The notes under the pieces: generated by a model
Told to the model about the DNA's origin: nothing
The model's input: the letters and a program-made list of their open reading frames with translations, nothing else
Databases searched by the model: none
Program-made: the position numbers and the translations under genes
DNA from: Alphaproteobacteria bacterium
GTDB taxonomy: Bacteria; Pseudomonadota; Alphaproteobacteria; Micropepsales; Micropepsaceae
Assembly (NCBI GenBank): GCA_003139615.1
Contig: PLJH01000032.1
Span: 35,071 to 99,070 of the forward strand
Direction: 5' to 3'
DNA length: 64,000 nucleotides
Shown: piece after piece, positions 34,926 to 44,863 of the stretch
How the letters are laid out: every line of letters starts with the position of its first letter
Position numbering within the stretch: the stretch's first letter is position 1

Positions 34926-34957
34926 CCGCCTCCCCCGCGCCTAATCGGGGGAGGCGG
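34926..34957. repeat. GC hairpin before the DUF5681 gene
   Basis: CCGCCTCCCCCG at 34926-34937 and CGGGGGAGGCGG at 34946-34957 form a perfect 12-bp stem with an 8-nt loop. It stands about 33 bp before the start codon and has no T-run. It may be another short dispersed GC repeat or affect the mRNA leader. Confidence 0.5.
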
Positions 34958-34990
34958 ACGATTTCATCAACTTCGAAGGAGGAAAAAGAC

Positions 34991-35773
34991 ATGTCAGGCA
35001 ACAGCGGTAACGGCGCGGAGACGCGCTGGAAAAAAGGCCAATCCGGCAATCCGAACGGCAGGCCGCCGGGATCGCCGCGCAAGAACATCATGAGCGAGGT
35101 CTTGAAGCAGGTCGTCGGCGAAACCTTCATGACGACCGAAGGCGAGAACCCGCGCGACATCACGCGGCTGGAAATGCTCATGAAGGTGCTCGTTTCGGCC
35201 GCGGAGCGGGGCGACAAAACCTGCCTGACCCTGCTGCTTAAGGAACTGCGCCACATCGACGATCGCGATGCCGTCGTCAATTCGCCGGCCGAAGAGGCCC
35301 TGCAGAAGATGAAGGACGCGTCGAAGTCGCTGATCCGCAAGATGAATGAATTCCGTGCCGAAGAGGAGCCGGGCTGGGAAGCGCCGCCGGAAATGCAGCC
35401 CGTCTATGCACCGGAGCCGGACGACGACACGCAAGAGGACTCGGCAAACGGAATCGACAGTCGCGATCCCTTCACCGAACCGCTTGCGGAAGAAGACTCC
35501 GAGCACCCGCAGGATGCTTCGCATGCGCCGATCCGCGAGGCGCAGGACTTCGATCCGCCGAACCGTGATCTACCTCATACCCGAGCAGAAAATTGGGACC
35601 CGCGAAAGCATGACGGTCGTGTACCGCGCGCCGAAGAGCCGCGCGAAACCCCGCAGGAGGCTTCGGAATCGCTGGTCCGCGCGATGCGCGAATTCCGCGA
35701 GGAGATCGAAGCGGAAGAGCGCGCAAACGCGCAACCGAATGGCGTACCGGCGACGGACAGGAAACGCGAATGA
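34991..35773 (+). CDS. DUF5681 domain protein
   Basis: 260 aa. The N-terminus carries the DUF5681 signature W-K-K-G-Q-S-G-N-P-N-G-R-P-P-G-S (about residues 13-28), a basic stretch also found in phage-associated proteins. Residues about 30-100 are helical. The rest is acidic, Pro-rich and probably disordered, and contains a duplicated helix: KSLIRKMNEFRAEEE near 117 and ESLVRAMREFREEIEAEE near 229. GGAGG is ideally spaced before the start. The function is unknown; a phage or mobile origin is possible. The gene is bracketed by two near-identical hairpins. Confidence 0.82.
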   Translation: MSGNSGNGAETRWKKGQSGNPNGRPPGSPRKNIMSEVLKQVVGETFMTTEGENPRDITRLEMLMKVLVSAAERGDKTCLTLLLKELRHIDDRDAVVNSPAEEALQKMKDASKSLIRKMNEFRAEEEPGWEAPPEMQPVYAPEPDDDTQEDSANGIDSRDPFTEPLAEEDSEHPQDASHAPIREAQDFDPPNRDLPHTRAENWDPRKHDGRVPRAEEPRETPQEASESLVRAMREFREEIEAEERANAQPNGVPATDRKRE

Positions 35774-35774
35774 C

Positions 35775-35811
35775 CCCTCCCCTGTTATTTCGCCTGTTTA
35801 ACAGGGGAAAC
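35775..35811. repeat. Hairpin repeat, copy 2 (downstream of DUF5681 gene)
   Basis: TCCCCTGTT at 35778-35786 pairs with AACAGGGGA at 35800-35808. It is the same element as 34787-34824, in the same orientation, beginning 2 bp after the stop codon. It has no T-run, so it is not a classic terminator. Confidence 0.65.
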
Positions 35812-35829
35812 GCGAGCAGGAGGTTTCGT

Positions 35830-37254
35830 TCAACTCCCCGCGACGGGACCGCCCGCCGGCCTTGTGGAGGGACGGGTTCCCTGGCCTGCCGGATCGGTCG
35901 CTTCGCCGATCGCAAACCGGCCCGGGCGGAAGAAAACGATGCCAAGCATCAGGCCGCCGATGCCGACAACATTTGTCGTGCGGTCGAAGGTGGTGAGCGC
36001 ATAGATGCCGAGCACGATCAGCGAAATACCGCTCAGCGCCGGAAAGATGCACAGCGTGAGCCAGCGCGCGATCGACTCGTGGCGCAATCCCGCGAATTCA
36101 TAAGCTGCGACGAGGCCGGCAAGGCCGTAATAATAGGCGACGAGCAGGCCCACGGCCCGCACCGAATCCTGGATGATGGCTTTGATCGTAGGCATCAGGC
36201 TCGAACCCCACAAAAGCACGAGCCCAAGAGCGATCAGCGCGATCATCGCGCGGACGGGCGTACGCGTGCGCGGATCGACCGCGCCGAACAATTTCGGCAT
36301 CGCGCCGTCGCGCCCCATAGCGAACAAGGTGCGCGAGAATTGCAGCATGGTTGTCTCGAGCGTCGCCACGCTGGAGAGGATCACGGCGAAAGACGCGAGC
36401 AACCCGCCGGTGCGGCCGAAGCCGGCCGAGACCGCGATATTGTAGATGATGTTGTCGCTGAAACTCTGCGCCCTGGCGATCGAGAACAAAAACAGCGCCG
36501 CAAACACGAATGTCACGTAATAGGCGATGGTCACGAAGATGCTGATGAAGCCGCCATTGCCGGCATTGTCCTCGGCGTTCGCCGTCTCCTCCGCGAGATT
36601 GGCCGTCACATCCCAACCCCAATAGAAAAAGACCACCACGAGCGCGCTCGAAGCAAACGACGCGGGCGTGTAGCCGAAGCCGAACCAGGACCAATGGAAT
36701 GGGTTCGCCGGGCCGACCGCGATGCCATGCCAGAGCGCGGCCAGGACCACCACCGTCAGGATCAGAAGTTCGACGCCCGTCATGACCATCTGCACGCGAC
36801 TGGTCACTTCGATGCCGACAATGAGAACTGCGGCGATCGCGAGGAACCACACGCCCGCGACGCCTGCGCTGAGCACGACATTCGTCGCGAGCGCGGGATC
36901 GATGAAATCGAGGGTGGACGTGGCGAGCGGCAGGCTGCCCGTCACCATGAACACCATCGAGGCGAGGAGAAGCGCCCAACCGGAGAAGAAGCCGAGAAAC
37001 TTCCCGAACGCGAGCGTCGTCCAGCGATAGGCCGCGCCCGCGTTCACCTGCTTCTTGTTCAGCGCCTTGTAGGCGACGGCGATGCCCAGCATCGGCACGG
37101 CGAAGATCAGAAGCGCGCCGGGCGACAACGTGCCCGCCGTTCCCAGGAGCACGGCCGTCGTGACGGCAATCGTGAAACCGGGGGCGCTGCCGGCCACGCC
37201 CATCACCAGGGATTCGATGAAGGAGAGCGACCCGGCTTTCAGCGCCGTCTGCAT
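35830..37254 (-). CDS. APC-family amino acid/polyamine permease
   Basis: 474 aa with about 12 membrane segments. The first segment has the unwound SLVMGVAGSAPGFTIAV stretch typical of APC transporters, and WGWDVTANLAEET marks segment 6. It imports amino acids or amines with protons. It is the last of a minus-strand series: aldehyde dehydrogenase, spermidine dehydrogenase, TonB receptor, permease, only 7 bp after the receptor gene. This context points to uptake of an amine or a GABA-like product. The soluble Pro/Gly tail (about 450-474) is not conserved. Confidence 0.87.
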   Translation of the reverse strand: MQTALKAGSLSFIESLVMGVAGSAPGFTIAVTTAVLLGTAGTLSPGALLIFAVPMLGIAVAYKALNKKQVNAGAAYRWTTLAFGKFLGFFSGWALLLASMVFMVTGSLPLATSTLDFIDPALATNVVLSAGVAGVWFLAIAAVLIVGIEVTSRVQMVMTGVELLILTVVVLAALWHGIAVGPANPFHWSWFGFGYTPASFASSALVVVFFYWGWDVTANLAEETANAEDNAGNGGFISIFVTIAYYVTFVFAALFLFSIARAQSFSDNIIYNIAVSAGFGRTGGLLASFAVILSSVATLETTMLQFSRTLFAMGRDGAMPKLFGAVDPRTRTPVRAMIALIALGLVLLWGSSLMPTIKAIIQDSVRAVGLLVAYYYGLAGLVAAYEFAGLRHESIARWLTLCIFPALSGISLIVLGIYALTTFDRTTNVVGIGGLMLGIVFFRPGRFAIGEATDPAGQGTRPSTRPAGGPVAGS

Positions 37255-37261
37255 GCCCGTC

Positions 37262-39691
37262 TCAGTAGCGATAGAGCACCGTCAATCCGATGGTGCGGGG
37301 CCGCAGCGTTTCCGCTTCATAGAGGAGCGTGAATTGATCCTGATGATTCAGATCCAGTTGCGGATGGCTGTTGAGAAGATTGTTGCCGAACACCGAGACG
37401 TTGAAATTGCCCAGCTGCGTTCCGGCGCGCATCGACACCTGGCTCGTCGCCGGATCCTGCACCAATCCCTGATCATAGGACGAGGTCGACGCGTCCATCT
37501 CGGGAAGCAGACCGGGGTTGTGACTCGAGAACTCGTAATCGAGCCGGATGAAGGAATCGCGCGCGAGAACGGAGAAGGTGTATTCGCCGCCCAGCGACAG
37601 CGTCCAGGGCGAGCCCGGAAGTGTGTCGCCTTTGCCGACAACGTAATTACCGAAGCCCGCGCCGACGGGAACATTGCCGGTATAAACCGCATTCGTGTAA
37701 CCGAGGCTCATGTCGAGCTCGAGCGAATCCAGCACAAGCCAGTCGGCCTGCAGATCGAAACCCTTGCTGATCGCACTGCCGAGATTGCCCGTGTACTGGA
37801 TGCCGCAGCTCGGGATGTAGATGTTCTGCTGGATGTTGTTCCAGTTCAGATAGAAGGCGCTCGCATCGATCGAGAGATTGTTGTTCAGCAATTTGTCTTT
37901 CGTGCCGACCTCGTAATTCGTCACGGTATCGGAATTGTAGGTCGTCGCATTGTTCACTGTGCCGCAAGACGGCGGCAAAGGCGCATTGGCGCCTCCTATG
38001 CGATAGCCCTGCGAATAAGCGCCATAGACCATGTCGTCCGGCGTGACTTGATAGGTCAGGCCGACCATCGGCGTCACCGGCGATTCGTCCTTGTGGCCGC
38101 TGCCGCTCGAATAGCCGAAATTCTGCGGGCCGTCGGCGTAGTTGTTGAAATCGAAATGCGTTTCGGCGACGCGAACGCCGGACTGGATTTTCAGCTGGTC
38201 GGTGATCGCGAACGTCGCATTGACGAAGCCGGCGATCTGCCGGTCATGACCGAGCGTGGCATTGATGTAGTCGTCGCCATTGGGCAGGAGATTCTGGCCC
38301 CAGGCGGTGAGCATATCCTCGCCCCACAGATATTCCGTCAGGGCCGGCAGCTGCGGATCGTTGATCTGTTCGATGCTTTGCTGCGTGTTGTAGGAAAAAA
38401 ATCCGCCCACGATCCAAGTCAGCCGCGCATTGGGATCGGTCGATTGCAGCCGCACTTCCTGCGTGAGATTCTGCTGCGTGTTCGTGATCGTGGCGACGGA
38501 AATGTAATTGTTGGGATAGCCGGGAAGGTTGAGACCCGTCGGCAGCAGGAGCGGCGGAGCGGGCGGAGTGCCTGGCGGCGCCGGATTGATGGGAAAATAT
38601 GTTGCGCACAACCCCCCGGGACAGAGATTGTAGTTCGGATCCACGCCCGCATCCACCAACTGCTGGAAATAGGAAAGATTGTAGAGCGTGCCGCTATAGC
38701 CGTTCACGTTCTCATCGCGGTTGTAATAGGAAAAATTCGAGATCAGCTCCATGCCGGGAAACTGATATTCTATCTTGAGCGTCGGCAGATAGAAGTGGTC
38801 GTGGTCCGCCATATGCTCCGGCGTGCCGGTGACGAAATTTCCGGAATTGGGATCCGACAGGCTCACCCAGTAATCGTCGGCGTCATGCTGGTCGCGATTC
38901 TGAAAAAAGATCGACGGCGTGATGGTGAGTTGTGGGGTCGGCTGGAACAGCAGCGCGCCGCGCAGCGAATAGGTGTCCTGGCTGTTGGCGTTGTGTTCGG
39001 TGACCTGATCGGTCTGATAATCCACGCGATCGATATACCCGCCGTCGCGCCGGCCCCAGACGCTCACGCGGAATCCGAGCACGTCGTCGATGATCGGTCC
39101 GCCGACTGCCACGCCGCTCTCATAACTCGGTGCGCCGTCCTGCGTGAATGCAACCTCGCCGCGCGCATAGACGCTGTAATCGGTCAGGCTCGGCTGCGGC
39201 GTGATGTAACGGACTGTGCCGCCCTCGGATCCTGCGCCGAACAACGTGCCCTGCGGCCCGCGCAGCACTTCCACGCGATCAAGATCGAAGATGCCCGGCA
39301 GCGTGTCGTTGGAATTGAAGCCGAGCTGGCGAATCTGGATGGGCGTGTCGTCGATATAGATGCCGGTCGTGCCCGAACCTGCATCGGAATTGATGCCGCG
39401 GATCGAAATGGTCTTGCTGTCATCGTCGTAGGTCACGCCCGGCGTGTATTTCGCGAGATCGGCGAAGGATTTGACGCCGAGCGAGTCCATCTTTTCGGCC
39501 GTGAATGCGCTGATGCTTTCCGGGACCTTGCTCAATTTTTCTTCGCGCCTGGTGGCCGTGACGACGACCTCCTCCACGCCGCCGCCCGAAGCCTGCGTCC
39601 CGCCCGTGGACTGTGCCGCAGCAGGCGCCACATTGCAGACCAGGCCCAGAACGGCCGCCGACAAATAGAGACCGGTGCGAATGACGCGCAT
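37262..39691 (-). CDS. TonB-dependent outer membrane receptor
   Basis: 809 aa from the ATG at 39691, chosen because AAGGGGG lies 8 nt upstream; 39718 is an alternative start. A signal peptide (about 1-26, ending APAAAQ) is followed by a TonB box-like EEVVVTATRR, the plug domain (KVPESISAFTAEKM to about residue 150) and a 22-strand barrel ending in the aromatic YRY. It takes up a substrate too large for porins using TonB energy. In this cluster with spermidine and aldehyde dehydrogenases and permeases the ligand may be an amine-containing compound, but siderophore or oligopeptide uptake cannot be excluded. Confidence 0.92.
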   Translation of the reverse strand: MRVIRTGLYLSAAVLGLVCNVAPAAAQSTGGTQASGGGVEEVVVTATRREEKLSKVPESISAFTAEKMDSLGVKSFADLAKYTPGVTYDDDSKTISIRGINSDAGSGTTGIYIDDTPIQIRQLGFNSNDTLPGIFDLDRVEVLRGPQGTLFGAGSEGGTVRYITPQPSLTDYSVYARGEVAFTQDGAPSYESGVAVGGPIIDDVLGFRVSVWGRRDGGYIDRVDYQTDQVTEHNANSQDTYSLRGALLFQPTPQLTITPSIFFQNRDQHDADDYWVSLSDPNSGNFVTGTPEHMADHDHFYLPTLKIEYQFPGMELISNFSYYNRDENVNGYSGTLYNLSYFQQLVDAGVDPNYNLCPGGLCATYFPINPAPPGTPPAPPLLLPTGLNLPGYPNNYISVATITNTQQNLTQEVRLQSTDPNARLTWIVGGFFSYNTQQSIEQINDPQLPALTEYLWGEDMLTAWGQNLLPNGDDYINATLGHDRQIAGFVNATFAITDQLKIQSGVRVAETHFDFNNYADGPQNFGYSSGSGHKDESPVTPMVGLTYQVTPDDMVYGAYSQGYRIGGANAPLPPSCGTVNNATTYNSDTVTNYEVGTKDKLLNNNLSIDASAFYLNWNNIQQNIYIPSCGIQYTGNLGSAISKGFDLQADWLVLDSLELDMSLGYTNAVYTGNVPVGAGFGNYVVGKGDTLPGSPWTLSLGGEYTFSVLARDSFIRLDYEFSSHNPGLLPEMDASTSSYDQGLVQDPATSQVSMRAGTQLGNFNVSVFGNNLLNSHPQLDLNHQDQFTLLYEAETLRPRTIGLTVLYRY

Positions 39692-39803
39692 GTGAATTCC
39701 CCCTTCACGCCGCTCCATGTTGGTCGTTCATTGCGAAAGCGTCAAGGTTCGGCCGACACGGCTGCATTCGGCAACTGCCTGATTTCGCAGCACAAAGTGA
39801 CTG

Positions 39804-41738
39804 TCAGAGCGCCAATACCTCGCCCACGGCGCGATGCGCCTGATCGATCGCGGAATCCGTATAGGCCTGGGCGCCCGAATCCGAATTGGCGATTGCGATG
39901 CGCCCGAAGCGCTGGCGGCCGATCACATTGGCCCGTTTTTCCGGAGGGATGCTGAAATCGTCGAACAGCGGATTGAACTCATAGGCATAGCCGTGCGGCC
40001 AGCGATTGACTGTGATCGCGGTGATGTCGCGCGCCGCATCGAAGCCCGAACCCGCCAGCATGCGCGAAAGCTGGTCGCGGATTTTCTCCTCGAAGGTTTC
40101 GAACGGCGTCTGCAGGAGTTCGTAACGTCCTGCACGGTGCTGGTCGCGCTCCGGCAATCCGGGCGAGACGGGCACGCGCACGAGGAACAGCAGGATCGGA
40201 TCGTCCGGCGAACGCACGCTCTTGTATTCGCCGACATCGAGCGGCCAGTTGAGCGAGACTGCCGGGAAATAACTTCCCGGCGCGGAGATGCTGCGGATGC
40301 CGAGCTTGTGGAAGCTCTGCCAATTGCGGATCGCGACGCTCGTATAGACGAGCGGAATCTTGACGAGTTGGTGAAGCGCCGCCTTCTGCGTCTCGGGCAA
40401 TTCCGGGCACAGATAGGGGATCATCATGTTCCAGCTTGCGATGACGCAATTGGCGGCATGCACGCGATACACTTCACCGCCGCGGGAATAAGCAACTTCC
40501 ACACCTTTGGAATTTTTCGGATCGCCGATATTGCGCACGCCGACGACAGTGCTCGACAGGCGGATCGAAACCGGTGCGCCTGCGCGATTGAGCGCCGCGT
40601 AGTTCGCGCGCGCCGTCACGACATCTTCCACAGTGTGGCCGGGCATGGCTTCCGGAATCAGATCGCGGACCAGGAGCCGCGCGATCGTCGCGTTGCCGTC
40701 GGGGAAATGAAATGTCGGCAGATCGTTGTTGTCCTCATAACCGGCCGCCGTATTGCCCATGCGCGAGGTCGAACCATCTGCAAGCTTGAGGCCCTTGAAG
40801 CCCGGCAAACCGAAACCCCAGCAATCGAGCGCGGGCTCCGCGTCGATCCCCACGCCCCATTCGTCATGGGTGATGGTCTGGTAAAATTTGAGCGCCACAT
40901 CGTCGATTTTGACGACCTTCGACAGATAGTCGCTGTAGCTCATGCGCGAGAGCTTGTCTTTCTTCTGATCCGAGGTGAGGCCGGGAAAATAATCGACATC
41001 GCCGTCCTCCACGCGCAGGATGCCTGCGCGCGCTTCCTCCGACAGCGGACATTTGGCGAGAAAATCCTTCCAGGAGATTTTTCCCTCTTCTCCGCGCGAG
41101 CGCCCGACAACAAGCCGATCCTGTCCGAAGGTTTCCTTGTCGAAAAATGTCGCGCGCTCGAGGCCGGAATAGATCTCCGGGCGCTCGCATTTTTTCTTGA
41201 GCGCGACAGGGTCGATGCCCAGATGTTTGAGCACGCCGGCCGCAACGGCGCTGTAAGGCCGTGGACTGTCGATCAGCAGCGTTCCGCCGTTCAGCAATTC
41301 GAGCCGTCCGTCCAGATGGTATTCGTTGCGCTTGGCATGGCCGCCGAAATCGTCGTGATTGTCGAGAATCAGGATTCGCGCATTGGGCTTTGCTTTGCGG
41401 AAGAAATAGGCGGCCGACAAGCCGCTGATGCCTGCGCCCACCACGACGAGATCGTAGACGGTCTTTGCGTCCTCGGGTTTTTTCGCGGTTTTCCAGAATG
41501 TGCCGTCGCGCAAGCTGTGCGCGGTTTCGAACGAGCCCGGATGGCTGCCGCGAAGCCCATGAAGCTCGGGGGGATAGTAGCCCGCCTGGTCCTGAGGCAA
41601 CGGCGCCGATGCGTGCGCCGTCCCGGAGGTTGAGAGCGAAATGGCTGCCGTGCCGATCGCCACGCCGTTGAGGAAATCGCGCCGGTCGATGGCGCGATCC
41701 ATGCCGATATCGCGCGATCCGTTCTTGCGTTTGGTCAT
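39804..41738 (-). CDS. spdH: Spermidine dehydrogenase-like flavoprotein
   Basis: 644 aa. A twin-arginine signal (R19-R20-D-F-L) near the N-terminus predicts export of the folded flavoprotein to the periplasm. The FAD-binding motif is G101-A-G-I-S-G106 followed by the acidic ILDNHDDFGGHAKRN. The YYPPELHGLRGSHPGSFETAHSLRDG block before it is typical of SpdH proteins. In Pseudomonas, SpdH oxidises spermidine to diaminopropane and 4-aminobutanal. The adjacent gene upstream encodes an aldehyde dehydrogenase suited to that aldehyde. It lies 7 bp after that gene and 112 bp before the TonB receptor. Confidence 0.85.
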   Translation of the reverse strand: MTKRKNGSRDIGMDRAIDRRDFLNGVAIGTAAISLSTSGTAHASAPLPQDQAGYYPPELHGLRGSHPGSFETAHSLRDGTFWKTAKKPEDAKTVYDLVVVGAGISGLSAAYFFRKAKPNARILILDNHDDFGGHAKRNEYHLDGRLELLNGGTLLIDSPRPYSAVAAGVLKHLGIDPVALKKKCERPEIYSGLERATFFDKETFGQDRLVVGRSRGEEGKISWKDFLAKCPLSEEARAGILRVEDGDVDYFPGLTSDQKKDKLSRMSYSDYLSKVVKIDDVALKFYQTITHDEWGVGIDAEPALDCWGFGLPGFKGLKLADGSTSRMGNTAAGYEDNNDLPTFHFPDGNATIARLLVRDLIPEAMPGHTVEDVVTARANYAALNRAGAPVSIRLSSTVVGVRNIGDPKNSKGVEVAYSRGGEVYRVHAANCVIASWNMMIPYLCPELPETQKAALHQLVKIPLVYTSVAIRNWQSFHKLGIRSISAPGSYFPAVSLNWPLDVGEYKSVRSPDDPILLFLVRVPVSPGLPERDQHRAGRYELLQTPFETFEEKIRDQLSRMLAGSGFDAARDITAITVNRWPHGYAYEFNPLFDDFSIPPEKRANVIGRQRFGRIAIANSDSGAQAYTDSAIDQAHRAVGEVLAL

Positions 41739-41745
41739 CTTGCGC

Positions 41746-43173
41746 CTATTGCGTGTTGATCATGATGTGACGCACCACGGTGTAATCCTCCAGCGCATAC
41801 ATACTCAAATCCTTGCCGTAACCGGATTGCTTGAGCCCGCCATGCGGCATCTCGTTGGTGAGCATGAAATGGCAATTGACCCAGGTGCAGCCATAGCGGA
41901 GCCGCGATGCGGTTGCGAGCCCCCGCGAGATATCCTTCGTCCACACGGACGACGCGAGACCGTAGTCGGAATCGTTTGCCCAACCGACAGCCTGATCGAC
42001 ATCGGAAAAACGGGTGATCGAGACCACCGGGCCGAACACTTCGCGGCGAACGATTTCATCGTCCTGCAGCGCGCCGGCAACGACCGTCGGCTGGAAATAG
42101 AACCCGGGACCGTCCGGCTGCCTGCCGCCCGCGGCGATCGAGATGTGCTTGACGCCCACCGCGCGTTCGACGAACCCCGCTACGCGCGCGCGCTGCCGCT
42201 CCGAAATCAGCGGCCCGATTTCGTTCTGCGAATCGTCGCGCGCATTGAAGACAAGGCTCGATGCGGCCGACGCGAGATCGGCCACCAGCCGTTCGTAGAT
42301 TTTCGGACCGGCATAGACGCGGCACGCCGCCGTGCAATCCTGCCCCGCATTGTAGAATCCGAAGCCGCGCAACCCCGCGACCACGGCATCGAGATCGGCG
42401 TCGTCGAACACGATGACAGGCGCCTTGCCGCCAAGCTCCAGATGCGTGCGCTTGAGCGTGGCTTGCGCAGCCGCCAGCACTTTGCGGCCCGTGCCCACAT
42501 CGCCTGTCAGCGAGATCATGGCGACGCGCGGATCGGAGATCAGTTTCCGGCCCACGCTTTCGCCGCGACCGCAAACGATATTGGCGACACCTTCGGGGAA
42601 AATTTCCGCCAGATGCTTCGCGAGCTTGAGCGCCGTAAGCGGCGTCTGCTCGGACGGCTTGAGCACGATCGTGTTGCCGGCCGCGAGCGCCGGCGCGAGT
42701 TTCCAGGCCGCCATCATCAGCGGATAATTCCACGGCGCGATCGAGGCGATCACGCCCACCGGATCGCGCCGGATCATCGAGGTATGGCCCGCGAGATATT
42801 CGCCCGCGACAGGCCCGTGCATCGTGCGCACCGCGCCGGCAAAGAAACGAAAACAATCGACAACAGCCGGCATCTCGTCCGCCAGCACGAGATGGCGCGG
42901 CTTGCCGCAATTGAGCGCTTCGAGATCGGCATAGGCGTCGGCATCGCGCTCGATCAGATCGGCGAGCCGCAACAGCATGAGCGACCGTTCGGCCGGCGTG
43001 GTGCGCGACCAGCTCTCGAATGCGTTGGCGGCCGCGGAGACGGCATCTTCGACCTGCGCGGGCGAGGCCTCCGGCACGTCCGCGATAACTTCGCCGGTGC
43101 GCGGATTGAGAACGCGTTCGGGCGCGCCGGTTCCGTTTTCGAATCGGTCCCCGATGCGCAAAGCAATATCCAT
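41746..43173 (-). CDS. Aldehyde dehydrogenase, probably 4-aminobutyraldehyde dehydrogenase
   Basis: 475 aa, full length for the ALDH superfamily. Catalytic residues are N149 (APWNYP), E246 (LELGGKAP) and nucleophile C280 ([11 protein letters not shown]). The NAGQDCTAA context and overall wording match the PatD/YdcW aminobutyraldehyde group, which converts 4-aminobutanal to GABA with NAD+. The next gene downstream encodes spermidine dehydrogenase, which makes this aldehyde. It is first in the minus-strand amine operon and divergent from an APC permease. Betaine aldehyde or another amino aldehyde remain alternative substrates. Confidence 0.88.
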   Translation of the reverse strand: MDIALRIGDRFENGTGAPERVLNPRTGEVIADVPEASPAQVEDAVSAAANAFESWSRTTPAERSLMLLRLADLIERDADAYADLEALNCGKPRHLVLADEMPAVVDCFRFFAGAVRTMHGPVAGEYLAGHTSMIRRDPVGVIASIAPWNYPLMMAAWKLAPALAAGNTIVLKPSEQTPLTALKLAKHLAEIFPEGVANIVCGRGESVGRKLISDPRVAMISLTGDVGTGRKVLAAAQATLKRTHLELGGKAPVIVFDDADLDAVVAGLRGFGFYNAGQDCTAACRVYAGPKIYERLVADLASAASSLVFNARDDSQNEIGPLISERQRARVAGFVERAVGVKHISIAAGGRQPDGPGFYFQPTVVAGALQDDEIVRREVFGPVVSITRFSDVDQAVGWANDSDYGLASSVWTKDISRGLATASRLRYGCTWVNCHFMLTNEMPHGGLKQSGYGKDLSMYALEDYTVVRHIMINTQ

Positions 43174-43365
43174 GGCGAACTCCGGAGCATGACGCCTTTG
43201 AGAATCCGGGCGCCGCGCGCGAAGTCTACATCAGGCAACAGCCGTCTCCGCAACCGTGTGGGCGTTGACGGGTTCGCGACTGCGGGTCCAGAAATGCGAC
43301 GTGAGGGTTGCCCGTCTCTCCGGCGGGTTCGTGTCGTCCGGAACCGAATCGACAAGAGGGCTGGA

Positions 43366-44844
43366 ATGCAAGCCAATGACGAAGCGCGTGCCGACGCCGA
43401 TTCGGCGCAATTGGCCGCGCTTGGCTACACCGCCAAATTCGACCGCTCGATGAGCCTGTGGGAGAATTTCGCGCTGGGTTTCACCTATCTCTCGCCGGTC
43501 GTCGGCGTCTATTCGGTGTTTTATCTCGGCCTCTCGACCGGCGGCCCACCCATGTTCTGGTCCTACTTCCTCGCCGGCGCGGGACAGTTTCTCGTCTGCC
43601 TGATCTTCAGCGAAGTGGTTTCGCAATTCCCCATTTCCGGTGGGCTCTATCCCTGGGCGCGGCGGCTGGTGGGCAAGCGCTGGGCCTGGATGGCAGGTTG
43701 GATCTATGGCTGGGCGCTCTTCACGACCATCGCCGCGGTCGCGGTGGGCGCGGGACCGTTTCTGGCGACGCTCTTGGGCTTCAATCGAACGCCCGGCATC
43801 ACCACCGCAATCGCGCTTGTGCTTGTCGCGATTTCCACGCTCGTCAATCTGGCCGGCACCAAACTGCTTGCGCGCGTGGCAATGTTCGGCTTCATCTGCG
43901 AGATCATCGGCGCGATCATTGTGGGCACTTATTTGCTCGTGTTCGAGCGCCACCAGCCTTTCGGCGTCGTGTTCAACACCTTCGGCATCTTGCAGAACGG
44001 CGCCTACTGGCCTTCCTTCCTTGCGGCCGCGGTCGTGGGGCTGTTCACCTGCTACGGCTTCGAAGCCTGCGGCGACGTGGCGGAGGAGACGCCCAATCCC
44101 GGCATCGCCATTCCGCGCGCGATGCGCATGACGATCTATGTGGGCATGGCTGCCGCGGCGTTCGTCTGCCTCGCGTTCATTCTCGCGCAACCGGATATCC
44201 CCTCCGTTATCTCCGGAAAGAATTCGACGCCGGTCGAGAACGTGCTGCTCAACGTGTTCGGCCCCATCGGCGCGAAGCTTGTCGTGGCCGTGGTCATGGT
44301 CTCGTTCATGTCCTGCATCCTCAGCCTGCAGGCGGCGACCAGCCGGCTTATCTTCGCCTATGCGCGCGACAAGATGATTGCGGGCAGCAATTTCTTTTCC
44401 GGGCTGTCGCCGCATACGCATGTGCCGACTCGCGCGCTTGTGCTCTCCGGAATCGTGGCGGCCGTCATTATTTGCCTGGGGTTGTTCTTCGAAAATGCGA
44501 TCTCAAATATCGTCAGCTCCGCCATCATCGGCATTTATGTGGCGTTTCAGATGATCGTCGTGGGGGCGCTGGCGGCGCGGCTGCGCGGCTGGAAGCCCTC
44601 CGGACAGTTCCGCCTCGGCGCCTGGGGCATGACGATAAACATCGCGGCGCTGGCCTATGGCGTCGGCGCAATCATCGACATGATATGGCCCCGCACGCCC
44701 AACACGCCCTGGTATATCGACTGGTCGATGAGCGTGACGTGGCTCGCGATCATCGGCGCGGGCGCTCTCTACATGTTGCTCACGCGACCTTACGACCGCG
44801 GCGATGCGCCGGCGGGCGACGCGTGGAAACTCGCGAAGACATGA
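43366..44844 (+). CDS. APC-family amino acid/amine permease
   Basis: 492 aa from the ATG at 43366; the frame is open much further upstream but only antisense to the aldehyde dehydrogenase. The protein has about 12 membrane segments. YTAKFDRSMSLWENFALGFTYLSPVVGVY is the typical entry of the amino acid transporter (AAT/ACT) group, which includes GABA and choline permeases, and GFEACGDVAEETPNP is the conserved segment-6 loop. It is divergent from the amine-oxidation operon and followed 19 bp later by a small secreted barrel protein. A role in amine or GABA import fits the context. Confidence 0.9.
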   Translation: MQANDEARADADSAQLAALGYTAKFDRSMSLWENFALGFTYLSPVVGVYSVFYLGLSTGGPPMFWSYFLAGAGQFLVCLIFSEVVSQFPISGGLYPWARRLVGKRWAWMAGWIYGWALFTTIAAVAVGAGPFLATLLGFNRTPGITTAIALVLVAISTLVNLAGTKLLARVAMFGFICEIIGAIIVGTYLLVFERHQPFGVVFNTFGILQNGAYWPSFLAAAVVGLFTCYGFEACGDVAEETPNPGIAIPRAMRMTIYVGMAAAAFVCLAFILAQPDIPSVISGKNSTPVENVLLNVFGPIGAKLVVAVVMVSFMSCILSLQAATSRLIFAYARDKMIAGSNFFSGLSPHTHVPTRALVLSGIVAAVIICLGLFFENAISNIVSSAIIGIYVAFQMIVVGALAARLRGWKPSGQFRLGAWGMTINIAALAYGVGAIIDMIWPRTPNTPWYIDWSMSVTWLAIIGAGALYMLLTRPYDRGDAPAGDAWKLAKT

Positions 44845-44863
44845 CACTCGACGGAGAACGACC

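Larger units (their letters stand above)
34667..34990. other. 324-bp intergenic region with two hairpins
   Basis: No gene is convincing here; short ORFs on the plus strand lack coding character. The region holds a promoter-like TTGACA at about 34698, the hairpin repeat at 34787-34824 and a second perfect hairpin at 34926-34957. A strong GAAGGAGGAAAAAGAC ribosome binding region directly precedes the DUF5681 gene. Confidence 0.5.

Noticed and set aside
37082-39955. 957-aa plus-strand frame opposite the TonB receptor
   Set aside because: No recognisable domain, Arg/His/Ile-rich shadow composition; the minus strand encodes a clear TonB-dependent receptor.
41641-43365. Upstream extension of the APC permease frame, giving a 1067-aa ORF
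   Set aside because: The first ~575 residues are antisense to the aldehyde dehydrogenase and have no membrane or domain character; the permease proper starts at 43366.
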